A DNA stretch of 64,000 nt from Stichopus chloronotus. Taxonomy: Eukaryota > Echinodermata > Holothuroidea > Aspidochirotida > Stichopodidae. Under the pieces are notes generated by a model. The model was not told where the DNA came from. It searched no databases and worked only from the letters and a program-made list of their open reading frames with translations. The stretch's first letter is position 1; every line of letters starts with the position of its first letter. The translations under genes and the position numbers were made by a program. The DNA lies in NCBI GenBank assembly GCA_021234535.1, contig CM037837.1, forward strand, positions 3,202,218 to 3,266,217, given 5' to 3'. Below are positions 28,001 through 36,870 of the stretch, piece after piece.

Positions 28001-31000
28001 GGAATTAACTTAAATACACCAACAACTATGTTAGACAGGCCTGTATGTGCCATTCCAGGAAGGTATCATGCAACAATCAAACAGTGTTGAAAAATTATGT
28101 TTTTGTTTTGTTGTTGAGCTGTTTTATAATCGTTTGTTAATCGTTTGTTTCCTCCAAAGTACAAACAACTGCTTAGTTACGTGACTGAGGGGGGGGGGGG
28201 GGGAGGGAGGGCCGAGCAAACTCAACACTTTGCATTCCTGAACGTGTGTCATATTTAAGCCAGTCAGGCGATCGCCTGGAAGCAAACCAAATTGTGGCTT
28301 GATACAAGCCACTGAATGGGGAGATTTTATCCCACATACTGTCCATGCGTATGTACCTGTACTCCAGACTAGGCTGAGATGTCAGGTGAATATCATCCTG
28401 TAAACACGTGACTAGAAAGTTCAAGTTCAATGCATCCCTTTAACACTTTCATCCCAATAGGCACTACATATAGACCCACGAAGAACAGAAAAATATATAG
28501 TGTGGAGTCTAGCTATGAATGGAACTACAAGGGGAGGGGGTTTGGGCATTTGGACAGCTTAAGGTTCATCTGTGACGGACGGGAGTCTAATAAAAAAGCT
28601 TCAGAGTCACTTATTTACACCCGTGGGGCGGGGGGGGGGGGGCGAGGACTAATGAATGTAGATGAACTAACAATCAATGTGTCCGTAAAAGGGGCATGTG
28701 AAGTGAATCTTAGAGAGGCAAGTTATTCTACTGAACCAGTTGTGAGAGACACGAGACCTGAAGGCCTATGTGACGCACAGTAAGAATTTAGGCGGCATGC
28801 CGATATCTTATAGCTACGACTCAAAGTTCCAACTTCTGACACAGTAGTTGGAAACTTGGAACAAATCTTGGTTAATTCAAGGTCAGTGACCTTTGCCGGA
28901 AAACTAATATCACTACTTGAAGTCTAGTAACCAATGTGTTACCGTACAGCATAGGCTGCCGCAATCCATCATGTGGGCTCATGAGGCAGGATTTTTTAAG
29001 TAATTGGTTGCTGCGATGTCGACCTAAGGCTAATGGAGACGCAATAGAAGTGTGACATTAGAATGAAAATACCTACTCTATATAGATGTATCGCAAGGAT
29101 GGGAATGGCGTTGTTGGTCATTGCCATCGTTAAAAGTCTAAATAAACTTCTCTCACCCCTGCATTCATTTACGAGCGAAGGTAATGTATATGTACAGTTC
29201 TCGAATATGTATAGTACTATGTGCGTTTACCCATTAAGAGCTCACTGTCAGTATTGTGCATTTGTAACTTGAATCTGCTAAACAAATCTAGTACCTCCAT
29301 TTGGCCTAGCCTATACATGACAACTTAGATAGTAAGCGAGAAGCTCTATTCTAACCCACCAACACTGTTCAAGGCCCTATATCGGCTTTTGTTAACTTCA
29401 TGTGAGCGGCTGTTATGACGTCATTGAAACCAGTATACCAAGTGGGAGTGGCGACTAACTTCAGAGTCGTGATTATTCAAAACGCGGATAAGTGACTTCA
29501 AAAATGTCGCAGTTTATAAGGTGGTCACTCATCAACCCAAAATGCACTTTCGACTATAGGCCTAGGGGTTAGGAAAATTCTCAGTTATTTCTGCTCTTTG
29601 ATTGACAACAATTTGATGCAGAGTAAATCATATTACAGAGCATACACGGGGATCAACTATTTTGATTAGACCAGGGAGTTGCTATAGCAATGCCATAATT
29701 AGACAAGGGGAAGAGCTCTAGACAAGCCGTGGGAGGGAGTAAGTGGTTGGGAGAATTCAAACTGTCTGGGCGAAGAGTGACTGAATTTACTATGGTACTT
29801 AAGTCGTTTTCCTTGTTATTCATTCCCTGAAATCACCAATTACTTCCTGATATTTCCCAATTAATGATTTCACAAAGTATTGGATGATGTCACCAATTTT
29901 GATACCAACGCATAATTGTAGAAATCAACAAACTTTTACTGCTGTTAGTTAATAAGTTACTGATATTAGTAACTGATTGGTGATATCATCACCAAATAAT
30001 TAAGAATATCAGTGAATCAATTCGTGATATCATTAAATGATATATCATCAAATGATTTACTGATATTATCAAATCAACAATTTGTTTGATGAATAAATGG
30101 CATATGCAATTCGGTTAGCTTGAAGAAGAACACAGTAAATGATACTCCCAAGTGACTTGAAGGAATCACTAAATTGTTTGTCTATATCATCAAATCATTT
30201 CAAGATATCCCCAATTTATTTGATGGTATCCGTAACGTTTATATTGATATCACCAATTACTTTGATGATAGGAGAAAATCGTCATTGACGTTCTTGCGGG
30301 TAAGTCGACAAACAACAAGTACCCGATTCAACCTTGACATCATGTGTCGATTTCTGTTGTTTGATTTGATGAGGATGGTGAACTGTATTCAAGGAATCAC
30401 TGTGTAGCAACTCCTTCCTTTGTACATGTGCTGTACCAAAAAGGCTATAGCAGGCGGGAAAAAGTATTTTTGGAACCGTAGACTGGCCTGTTTCTCGAAC
30501 TTTAGGAGAAGTTGAAAGGTCGTTGAACAGCGGTGGAAGCATAGCAGACGTAAAACAAAAGCTGGTTGAACGCGAAACACAATCTAGGATGAGATCCGTC
30601 TGTTATAAACCAAATTGGATGCACAACCATTGGGGAAAAGAGGCCTTTTCAGACATTTTGCATCCCCAAATGTAAGACGTTATCAGATCTGATGGCTGTG
30701 GTTGCAGAACTTCTCACGTCATTCTATGCCATGCAACTCTGATTTTGTGTTAGGCGCCAATATAGTCTGAACTGCAGATGAGAAATGGACTCACGGTGGT
30801 TGCGTTGAGATGGCGCTCTGTTCCTAATCTGTGATCAGTCGGAGGGCGTTACGATTTATTTGTTTGATATCTGGCATAATCTTCAGGCGAATCAGTGTCA
30901 TCAACAAATAGAGCATATCGTCAATTCACTGAATGATAGCATGAATTCAATTGCTGATATCATCAAATGAATTTGAGATAATGATACCTTCAAATCTATT

Positions 31001-31504
31001 GTTGATATCAACAAATTAATTAGTGATTTCACCCACTTGTTACATCATTATATCATTTTGAAAACATCAATATATTTACTGTTGATATCTATAGTTCATT
31101 TGTCAATAACAGTTGACGATATTATTAAATATTTGGAGAAACCATCAAATAATTGCTGATGTCATCAATTAATACTTGATGGTATCACTAATTCATTAGT
31201 CGCTTTTGAGTACAGGAAGGAAGAACTTCCTGGTGTTATAATCACAAACAGTTAAGACATTAGTTTTAATGAAATAAGTGGGCTAGATGAGCAAGTATAC
31301 AGCTACCTATGTGCCTATGTGCTCGAGAACTCGAGTACACCACTTGCTCGAGAACTCGAATACACCAAGTCCTTAAGTGTGATAAAAACAAAAATACAAG
31401 AACTCACCAGCGACAGCGTAAATTGTCATTTTGTCGTTGCAAACTCCTATAATAAACAATACAACACGTAGCCGATACTCTCGCACCATCCACACCAAGT
31501 CCAT
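4128..31504 (-). CDS. Putative 8-exon gene: secreted, GPI-anchored protein with two Ig-like repeat modules (join)
   Basis: Manual model: join of 31408-31504, 13307-13508, 10756-10877, 10343-10459, 6800-6883, 5744-5939, 5164-5273 and 4128-4393 on the complement. Every border is AG/GT and all seven phases agree, giving 1194 nt (397 residues plus stop) without an internal stop. The order is signal peptide (1-32), module 1 (33 to about 207), module 2 (208 to about 340), an acidic stalk and a hydrophobic tail (about 377-397). The modules share CX33-34C spacing, YLSV/YISV and PICKL/PLCKL motifs, so they look like an internal duplication. The second half of each carries a D-x-x-G pattern recalling the Ig E-F corner, but the usual F-strand Cys is absent. 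The likely location is the outer cell surface. The family is not recognised. More exons may exist in the long introns, because three diverged module-like frames lie at 23-28 kb. No transcript evidence is available. Confidence 0.55.
5164..5273 (-). CDS. Exon 7 of the model: module 2, second half
   Basis: These 110 nt run from phase 2 to phase 1 between CGCGAAACAG and GTGACA|GTAAGT. Residues 274-309 include TYQLYDINELHDEGGYTWQA, a string very like an Ig E-F region (L-x-D-I ... D-x-G-x-Y), but with Trp where the conserved Cys usually sits. It aligns with exon 3. Confidence 0.58.
5744..5939 (-). CDS. Exon 6 of the model: module 2, first half
   Basis: The acceptor (TTTCTGTTTGTCAG) and donor (TTCGT|GTGAGT) are near consensus; the exon runs from phase 1 to phase 2. 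It encodes residues 208-272 with Cys210 and Cys243 (33 apart, against 34 in exon 2), Y230ISV and P241LCKLPV. Two other frames are also open across this stretch; the one chosen is the only one that fits the phases and the exon 2 match. Confidence 0.62.
6230..6290. repeat. C run followed by CA microsatellite
   Basis: About 15 consecutive C are followed by interrupted (CA)n, inside the intron between model exons 5 and 6. Confidence 0.85.
6800..6883 (-). CDS. Exon 5 of the model: small linker exon
   Basis: This exon has excellent borders: TTCTTTCCTCTGCCAG before it and CAAG|GTAAAC after it. Its 84 nt run from phase 1 to phase 1 and encode residues 181-207, including FLEDGKSYSWVYTRYSN. LEDGxxxxxW recurs in the last exon (LEDGDHVIWRY), so these two exons appear homologous. 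An exon pair carrying another module may once have preceded it. Confidence 0.58.
8405..8768. repeat. Dispersed repeat, copy A
   Basis: Diverged direct copy of 12781-13152. Shared blocks include GAAATTCACTCAATTTT, TTTCCTTCACATA, GTGACCAGACA, TTGACAGTTTTCATA and AATGAGCCCCTTTA in the same order. It lies in an intron of the minus-strand gene. No coding capacity was recognised, and the family is unknown. Confidence 0.65.
9149..9195. mobile_element. 37-bp perfect palindrome with possible 5-bp target duplication
   Basis: Positions 9154-9190 form an 18-bp perfect inverted repeat around one central A, beginning CCAGGGAGTTGCTATTTG. TGTGA occurs directly on each side (9149-9153 and 9191-9195), as expected for an inserted element. 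A second copy with the same length and core is at 55072-55108, and a half copy is at 29671. Confidence 0.6.
9956..10042 (-). CDS. Candidate small symmetrical exon
   Basis: These 87 nt lie between a pyrimidine-containing acceptor (TATTCGTTTTAAG) and AGAT|GTAAGC. They are open in the 1-1 phase that fits between exons 4 and 5, and contain FRSGVYLSS. There is no firm similarity to the other linker exons. The model is complete without it. Confidence 0.15.
10343..10459 (-). CDS. Exon 4 of the model: linker after module 1
   Basis: The acceptor CAGTTTTTCAG and the donor GAAAT|GTGAGT bound a 117-nt symmetrical (1-1) exon. It encodes residues 142-179, ending IAEWVLYDVDSGQRIPK. The Trp-x-x-Tyr stretch resembles the Trp-containing segments of exon 5 (YSWVYTRYSN) and the last exon (VIWRYVNSEG), suggesting a shared linker or terminal strand. 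Symmetrical phase would allow skipping without frame loss. Confidence 0.52.
10756..10877 (-). CDS. Exon 3 of the model: module 1, second half
   Basis: The exon runs from phase 2 to phase 1 between GTACCAG and GGGAAT|GTAAGC; the acceptor has a weak pyrimidine tract. It encodes residues 101-140, including KYRLDRRKSPSYADLAGVFF. The Y-x-L ... D-x-x-G pattern aligns with exon 7 (YQL ... DEGGY). The DxxG turn followed by an aromatic resembles the E-F region of Ig domains, though no F-strand Cys is present. Confidence 0.52.
12781..13152. repeat. Dispersed repeat, copy B
   Basis: Partner of the copy at 8405-8768, with the same ordered blocks and scattered small insertions and deletions. Divergence is substantial, so the duplication is old. 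Confidence 0.65.
13307..13508 (-). CDS. Exon 2 of the model: module 1, first half
   Basis: The acceptor TTTCTTTACAG and the donor TTTAA|GTAAGTCG are both close to consensus; the exon runs from phase 1 to phase 2. It encodes residues 33-100 with Cys38, Y57LSV, P70ICKL (Cys72) and a closing Tyr-x-x-x-Phe. Exon 6 has the same features at the same spacing (Cys210, Y230ISV, P241LCKL with Cys243, Tyr268-x-x-x-Phe). This pairing is the strongest evidence that both are real coding exons derived by duplication. Confidence 0.6.
15097..15124. repeat. TA microsatellite
   Basis: (AT)n with one GT interruption. Confidence 0.85.
17398..17491 (-). CDS. Candidate small exon with good splice borders
   Basis: A strong acceptor (TTATCTTTGTCAG) and a fair donor (CATGGAG|GTAGCC) bound 94 nt. 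Two frames are open. In one, HVFTMEVAD resembles the GVFFTISA and GGYTWQAQVAD strings of the second-half exons. However, 94 nt does not give the 2-to-1 phase those exons have, so either the donor is elsewhere or the match is chance. Confidence 0.2.
18680..19082 (+). mobile_element. TTAA inverted-repeat element, diverged copy with an extra central segment
   Basis: The left part (AGTACAGTTTCAATTCTC) and the right part (GCTGTGTAATATGAGCT ... TTTCGAATTTGCTG ... GGGGTGATGAGTGACTGCCT, then TTAA at 19083-19086) match the 249-bp element at 42066. About 210 bp of unrelated DNA (roughly 18724-18935) separates them. The left terminus is eroded. Confidence 0.55.
23194..23356 (-). CDS. Candidate extra exon: diverged first-half module
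   Basis: The open frame ends at CCAAG|GTAATA in phase 2, as the other first-half exons do. It contains Cys, then GYRLWL 17 residues later and then NPYNRCTV, resembling the Cys - Y(L/I)SV - P(I/L)CKL layout of the exons at 13.4 and 5.8 kb. The acceptor is poor because there is no clear pyrimidine tract; the upper limit given is one of several AG sites. A second frame in the same DNA (VVDDGTYERISR) looks like an Ig second half, so the reading here is ambiguous. Confidence 0.25.
24903..24950. repeat. Imperfect palindrome (hairpin-forming)
   Basis: The arms GGTTGACCCCACTGCAGGG and CCCATCGCAGGGGTCGACC are inverted copies with few mismatches, meeting at GATCGTAAGATC. The function is unknown. It sits 40 bp before a TA microsatellite. 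Confidence 0.6.
24990..25041. repeat. TA microsatellite
   Basis: Long (TA)n with GTATA/CATA interruptions; strongly self-complementary. Confidence 0.85.
27875..28040 (-). CDS. Candidate extra exon in intron 1
   Basis: The frame opens after ACATACAG in phase 1 and closes at GCCAA|GTGAGA in phase 2. It encodes about 55 residues rich in aromatic and basic residues. The Trp at about residue 16 sits where the 6.8-kb exon and the last exon have theirs, but the 1-to-2 phase pattern is that of the first-half exons. It lies 190 bp downstream of the 28.3-kb candidate. No convincing match to a known domain was seen. Confidence 0.27.
28229..28411 (-). CDS. Candidate extra exon: diverged first-half module
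   Basis: An open frame follows an acceptor-like TTTCTAG and enters in phase 1, as exon 1 requires (first residues VTC). It matches the first-half exons at 13.4 and 5.8 kb: Cys near the start, YIRM 17 residues later, and then PFS where the others have PIC/PLC. The second Cys is therefore Ser. The 3' border is uncertain; AAA|GTGTTG would leave in phase 1. It could be an alternative exon, a degenerate exon or chance. Confidence 0.3.
29530..29790 (-). mobile_element. TTAA inverted-repeat element, degraded copy carrying a nested insert
   Basis: It aligns in the orientation of the 55948 copy: AAAATTCTCAG, GATGCAGAG, ACGGGGATCAACTATTTTGATTA, GACAAG, GTGGTTGGGAGAATT, CTGTCTGGG. Within it, 29671-29698 is foreign and begins CCAGGGAGTTGCTAT, the arm of the 37-bp palindrome. 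TTAGA occurs on both sides of the insert. Confidence 0.5.
29815..31205. repeat. Degenerate ATCATCAAAT-type repeat, two blocks around a unique segment
   Basis: At 29815-30270 and 30890-31205 the DNA is built of degenerate, partly palindromic phrases such as TGATATCATCAAATGATTT, CACCAATTA and TGATGATA, repeated every 20-35 bp. The 620 bp between (30270-30890) is not of this kind. The whole lies in intron 1 of the minus-strand gene. Confidence 0.6.
31321..31368. repeat. Short tandem duplication of a CTCGAGAACTCGAG phrase
   Basis: GCTCGAGAACTCGAGTACACCA is followed, after a few bases, by a copy with one change. The phrase itself is nearly palindromic. It lies just downstream of exon 1 of the minus-strand gene. 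Confidence 0.7.
31408..31504 (-). CDS. Exon 1 (coding part): start codon and signal peptide
   Basis: The start lies in a strong Kozak context (ACCATGG). Thirty-two codons follow: a short N-region with Arg residues (MVREYRLR) and then a hydrophobic core (VVLFIIGVC), as in a signal peptide. The exon ends GCTG|GTGAGT, a near-consensus donor, in phase 1. A second in-frame ATG at codon 6 could also serve as start. The 5' untranslated region and promoter were not resolved. Confidence 0.55.
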
Positions 31505-32366
31505 GGTGATAACGGTTTTGTTAGAGACTGACTATACAGGGTGTTTGTTGGCTAATTTCTGATCTTCGAAGCAAATTCCGTTTACACCGATAGGTCTTGA
31601 ACCTTTTTCTCTTAATCTTCTTCTTTTACTACACACCAGCTGTATTTATCAGCTATATTATGACGTGCAAAACACCGACCCACACTTGACTAGTTGTACG
31701 GTAAATATATAATAATATCCGCCACGACCTCTCCCCTGTCTCTTTCTTTTCGCACGTGCCATGTGCTAATCTAGGGGTACAAAGCAGCGAAGGCTATCAA
31801 TCCCCGGTGGCCTGTATCGCTACAAAATTGAAACGGTTTTCACACATTAGCCATATAAGGGCTGCATAGTAATAAAAAAAAAGACAGCGTTTCCTTTGTA
31901 TGACCATGGGTATGACTCTTCAGACATGAATAAAAAAAAGTATCAGTTGAATGAGCGGCCTGGAAGCTATTTGATCTAGTGGTTAAATCGCTTTATAGAG
32001 CGACTCACCATGGAAAGGAAACCAAGCTTTTGCGTCGAGTTCAAACTCAGGATGAATGGGACGTTATTGTTTGGCTATGTTTGTACTGAACTGCCGTCAT
32101 CAGCTATACCAGGTGGTTGCTTTGAAACATTAACTACCCTGTAAAGCTGAATGCTATACCAGGGACTGCAAGTCTCAAAGGAGTTCTCTGTCGGGGTGAA
32201 AGTTGAGCAATAGACCATAGAGCCCCCATTTTCAGACAACCTTGACTCTGTTCGAAAACTCAATAGATAATAACTAAAAAATTGGGATCGTAACCCGTTT
32301 GAAGAAAAAGTAAGTTTCACGCAAAAGGCATCAGCAGATACTGCTTCTTTGACAATTTAAACTTAA

Positions 32367-32615
32367 AGGCTGTAATGCATCACCCCAGACAGTTTAAATT
32401 CTCCCTACCACCTACCTCTAGTCCCTCCCTCAGCCTGTCTTACATTCCTCCACATGTGTAATCAAAACGATGGATCCCTGTGTACGCTGTGTAATACGAG
32501 CTGCTCTGCATCTTTCGAATTTGCTGGCAATCTAAGAGTACTGTAACTTAGAACCAGTTGAGAATTTTCCTTTCAGGGAGGTAAAAATGTAGCTTAGGGT
32601 GATGCAATACAGCCT
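32367..32615 (+). mobile_element. TTAA-flanked inverted-repeat element, 249 bp, intact
   Basis: TTAA (32363-32366 and 32616-32619) flanks terminal repeats AGGCTGTAATGCATCACCC and its inverted copy GGGTGATGCAATACAGCCT. There is no coding capacity, so it is a MITE. TTAA target choice is the habit of piggyBac-type transposases, but the termini do not start with CCC as those usually do, so the parent family is uncertain. Confidence 0.8.
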
Positions 32616-35499
32616 TTAAGTTGTTTTTTTTTTTCCTGTGAGGCCTGATACAGGCAAATTGCAGATCTGGGAGAAAGTTCCCTACCACTCTAATACATGT
32701 ATAAATTACTACCATCACCACCCCCTTCCCCCACACCGTCTCTCTCTTTACTTACTGTTTTTTTTTTTTGTTTTTTTGTTTTTTGAGGGTGGAAACATTT
32801 TTGTAGCAGAGAGAGTGATCTGCGTGTCTTCAAAATCTCATGACTCCTCCGGGAGTCTCATGAAAGTTACAGTAATTCTAACAAAGATGCACAGTACCAC
32901 CGGCTGATGTATGTATATAACAAAAGGGATAACATGGATGTATGTATATGGGCCTTAGAAAAGGAACACTGACGCTACGCATCACTCCACATCATCAGTT
33001 TTTGCATTTTCAACAGAATTTGAAAAGTCATATCTCAAAAACGGGAATATATAGAAACTCAATTTCACCGAATTCTTATTTAGGAATTCACCCTGAAACT
33101 TGTGAATGAAAGCAACTCTTTTTCTATACAGATATACGATCTTTTACATGGTATCAGAGGTGTGAAGTCTCTCACAACTAACTCTTGGTAAGACGAGGTG
33201 AAAGGTCACTAAGATTTGAGGTTAATAGATTCAGCCAAACACGGAGGTGTTATTAGAATTAAAGGAGTTACAACTCTCCGAAGTAAAGATTTGCATCGCC
33301 AAAGTCACACAGTAACTTGCATTATTCTGGTCCTTTCTGTGGATCTTATACGGGGATAAAAAATAAACACAATGTTAGAATTTGCCGTCTGCTCCAGCGT
33401 CAGTTAGACAAGCAAAAGTCAAAGGAAACCACGAACGTCTGTTAGGCTATGCATCTGGATTTTGAGAGTGAGCATGTCCTTAACGAAAAATAAATAGCCA
33501 CATCCGAAGACAAAATCGTAGAAGTCTTAATTATAAGTAATTAAGAAATAAATGAATTAATACACGAATGAATTGATATGGTAATTACTGGTAGCCATTT
33601 AATATTTGTTGTGCTGATTGAAGACGAAAATCATGCATGGTTTGAATATATATTGATGATCCATACATCTGACGTCTGAGTTAGATGTTTGCAACACATA
33701 AAGTAAAAAGGTATTTCCAAAAAAAAAAAGTTCAGTCCCCAACAATTAGCCAGTTAATTCTAACCTTGAATAAGTGTATATGAATGCACCAAGCGACTTG
33801 AACCACTGTCAACCTCAAACCACAATGAATCACTTATAAGAGCAATGTGTGGTTCACAATAGCGTACAAGGTAAGAATAATTTCCTCTTTAGTCAAGGTC
33901 CCTGGGGTAAAGGAGAAAAAATGACTAATTAAACGGTTACAATGAATAAATCGACTGGTCACATCGTAGCATCAATTGGTGGTCACATCATAACGTTTGA
34001 GAGAGATGTTCAAGAATGTTACCTTCTGTGAAATGTCGGCTGAGATACGAAGGCAAAAGAGAGGAATTTCATCATTGCTTCGGGTTTTGATATACATTCA
34101 CTGTCAATGTAGGAAATAAGTGAGAGGGTGATGGGACTAAATTCGATGTAGCATATTAATGATTGCCCCATTTTGCCGTAGACCTATGTCGGTTGTCCTC
34201 ATAGCTGTTCGGAATGGGAAAGAGTTAAAGAAGACACTTTGGGGTTTCCGTGTCGAGAACTCTAGCAATGACTAATTTATGTTACCAAGCCTGTTCGTCC
34301 TGAGACTCAATTGGGGTGTGCATGAATTTCCATGTGGGTCCAGTAGCTGCTTGAGCAAAGGGGTGTGTGTCTTGGAATGCATGTCCCCACCTACGCGGAA
34401 GTAAGTCAAGGAAAATGGCCAATCAGGTAATCTGGGGTGAACTTTGCAGTCGGGAATTTAAGAATGGTAAAACGTACTGGACACATGACAGGTTACTGAA
34501 GGTAGGCTCAGATGAAGAGCGAAATTTATAATTCGAAAATTGCGTTGAAATTCTTTCTTCAACTATAATTTTGACTTGAATTGAACTTCTATACATCATT
34601 TAGTGACCTATATACCTTATGTCAAAGTCATGTATTTTACTATATTTTCCCATTTTGTTCCTCCTCCCTCTCAAGACAACCCCAACACCCCCCCCCCCCA
34701 AAAGAGATTATTCTCTATTGTCGCATTTATAGATACTTTTGTTGCACCCCTCCGCCAAAACCTCGCCGGCATCCTCGATAGCTTGCACATTCCCCTCCTT
34801 TGCGTTCTGTGTCGGCCATAGTCTGCTGGTTACATCCCTCTACTTCCTCATCTGCAAACTTCAGGCCTCGTCCTAACGTAACATGACATGTTCTGTATTG
34901 GTAAAATAGAGCAAAAAGGAGATGTCAAATTTGACTTACATAGAGAATGAGAGCAAGTAGGCTGCGTTGTTTAAAGAAAATGGTGGGGTGGGGAGAGGGG
35001 TTCGTAAATAGAGGAATTGGTGACTGGATGGTAGAGAAGAATTTCGGATGATTTGTAAAACTTATTTGCACAACGTCAAATTGCTCTCTTGCACCTTTGA
35101 AGGAAAAAAGTGCAGGAAAGTTGAGCCGAAATTTCGTACCGGTATCGATTAATTTTAAAGTAAAAGTCTAATAGAAATAGGAAGCACTACCATACCCAAA
35201 CTGCCCAATAGGTAAAAATGTTTTTTGATAAAACAATAGTAGAGATGAAAGGCTAAGTTTAATAATGATCTTGGGTAATAGCATAATAATTATAATTCAA
35301 TGACTGAAGTGTTTCCACGCATATCCTGTTGCAGTGTATTAAATGAGTACGTGCTGTAGTGGGCAGAACATCTTCCCGGCAACGACCACGATCAACCTCA
35401 TTTTAGAAACAAGCAAAAAAAAAAAATTGATTATGAAAAATGTTTCAGTTCAACCATTCATATTTTACTACAAGTGAGGTAAGATGTAGGCGTTCGAAT

Positions 35500-35830
35500 A
35501 CTGCTTCTGTTTTACAGCATAAAAAAAAAATCACAACATTTGGGACACAGAATGGTAGATTGTTCAAGAGAAGGACCTTATCTTCAAGAAGTAATCTCTC
35601 ATAGACAGAAATTCAGTTTTCATGCTCAAGAAATAATTTGTTCATTCAAAGTTTCAAAACTTCAACTTATGATACATGTTTCGTAACTATTCTTAGATAA
35701 ATTGTTTCGAGGAGATGAAGCTTTTGTAGATGTTTATAGATGTACCTAAATGGTTTAAACGGGCTGATTAAGGTCATTTTCCTTGTATGTGATGTTGGTG
35801 CATTGTTAACGCCTCATTTCCCTTTGCGGT
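35500..35830. repeat. Dispersed repeat, copy C
   Basis: Diverged copy of 44830-45181. Shared blocks include GACAGAAATTCAGT, CAATAATTTGTTCA-like, GAGATGAAGCTTTTGTAGATGT and CATTTCCCTTT. The family is unknown. Confidence 0.6.
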
Positions 35831-36619
35831 AGGCTGGCCCCGTGCCCAGTGACGATTTTGTTTCTTTCGTCTTCAGCTCATGACCATGTATGCGGCGCCG
35901 ACAACAACAGAGACGTTACGCACGGGCTAGTGGTATAGGCCTGCAGAGTACGCACTATCACAGGATTAGCTTATTGGTCTGCACGCCATATATATATAAG
36001 TAAGCTCTTCTTGGTAACGTAATTACAAAACCATAGTCAGTGCATACCGTTTAAAGTCAAGTTTGTTCCAGTCAGCATACCGGCAGAAAAAAATTGAGCA
36101 TTATGCAGGCGGTTACATGTTTATCAGAACAGCGTGATAATCTCTTGTACTTACTAGACTGTACAAAATGCATTCCTTTAAAGTGTATGCCCTCCTGATG
36201 GAGCTCGGTAATATGAAACACTGAAGAGAGAATTCACCGTACGAGCCTATGATTGGCTTAAAATTCACTGGGCCAAGACGGCATGGCAAAGAAAATACCT
36301 TTAATCGCGGTTAAAGAGGACAGTGATGGAATCCTATAAGCTGATGTTCAAGTCCAAAAGCTCAAGTCCCAGAGCTCGCGTCCAAGGCCAAGCCTCCGAT
36401 TCCAGTGTTCTCCAGTTCAAGTCCCAGTGCACGTTTAAACTGAGTTGTAAAACAATCAGGCCTGTGACATATTTTGGTATTTAGCTTAATGAAGTGTTAA
36501 CACACCAAGCAGATGCTCTTACACACTGGCCAAACAAATAAAAAAAAATCTCATGACAAACTAAACGAATTACCAGAAAATGACAAATGTTGAAAAAAAT
36601 TGCCAAAGGCCTAGCTGAG

Positions 36620-36870
36620 TCGATTTAATTTTACACATGATAGTTTCTCCCAGTCAGAGTCCTGTCAAGTGCGGTTATTGTCCAATAGAATCACTAGAAT
36701 CTGATAGGTTCAGAATAAAATTTGCATAATGTCGATTTTATTGTAGGCCTGCATATGACATTTTCTTTCAGTCAGAGTCCTGTGCGTTGTCATGTGTCCT
36801 GATTGTCCAATAGGATCACCAGACACTGACATATGTGAGATATAATTCGACATATCGCAGTGTCTTTGAA
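36620..36870. repeat. Two-copy tandem duplication of about 118 bp
   Basis: TCGATTTAATTT ... CAGTCAGAGTCCTGT ... GATTGTCCAATAG-type sequence occurs twice. The CAGTCAGAGT marker lies at 36651 and 36769. Confidence 0.65.
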
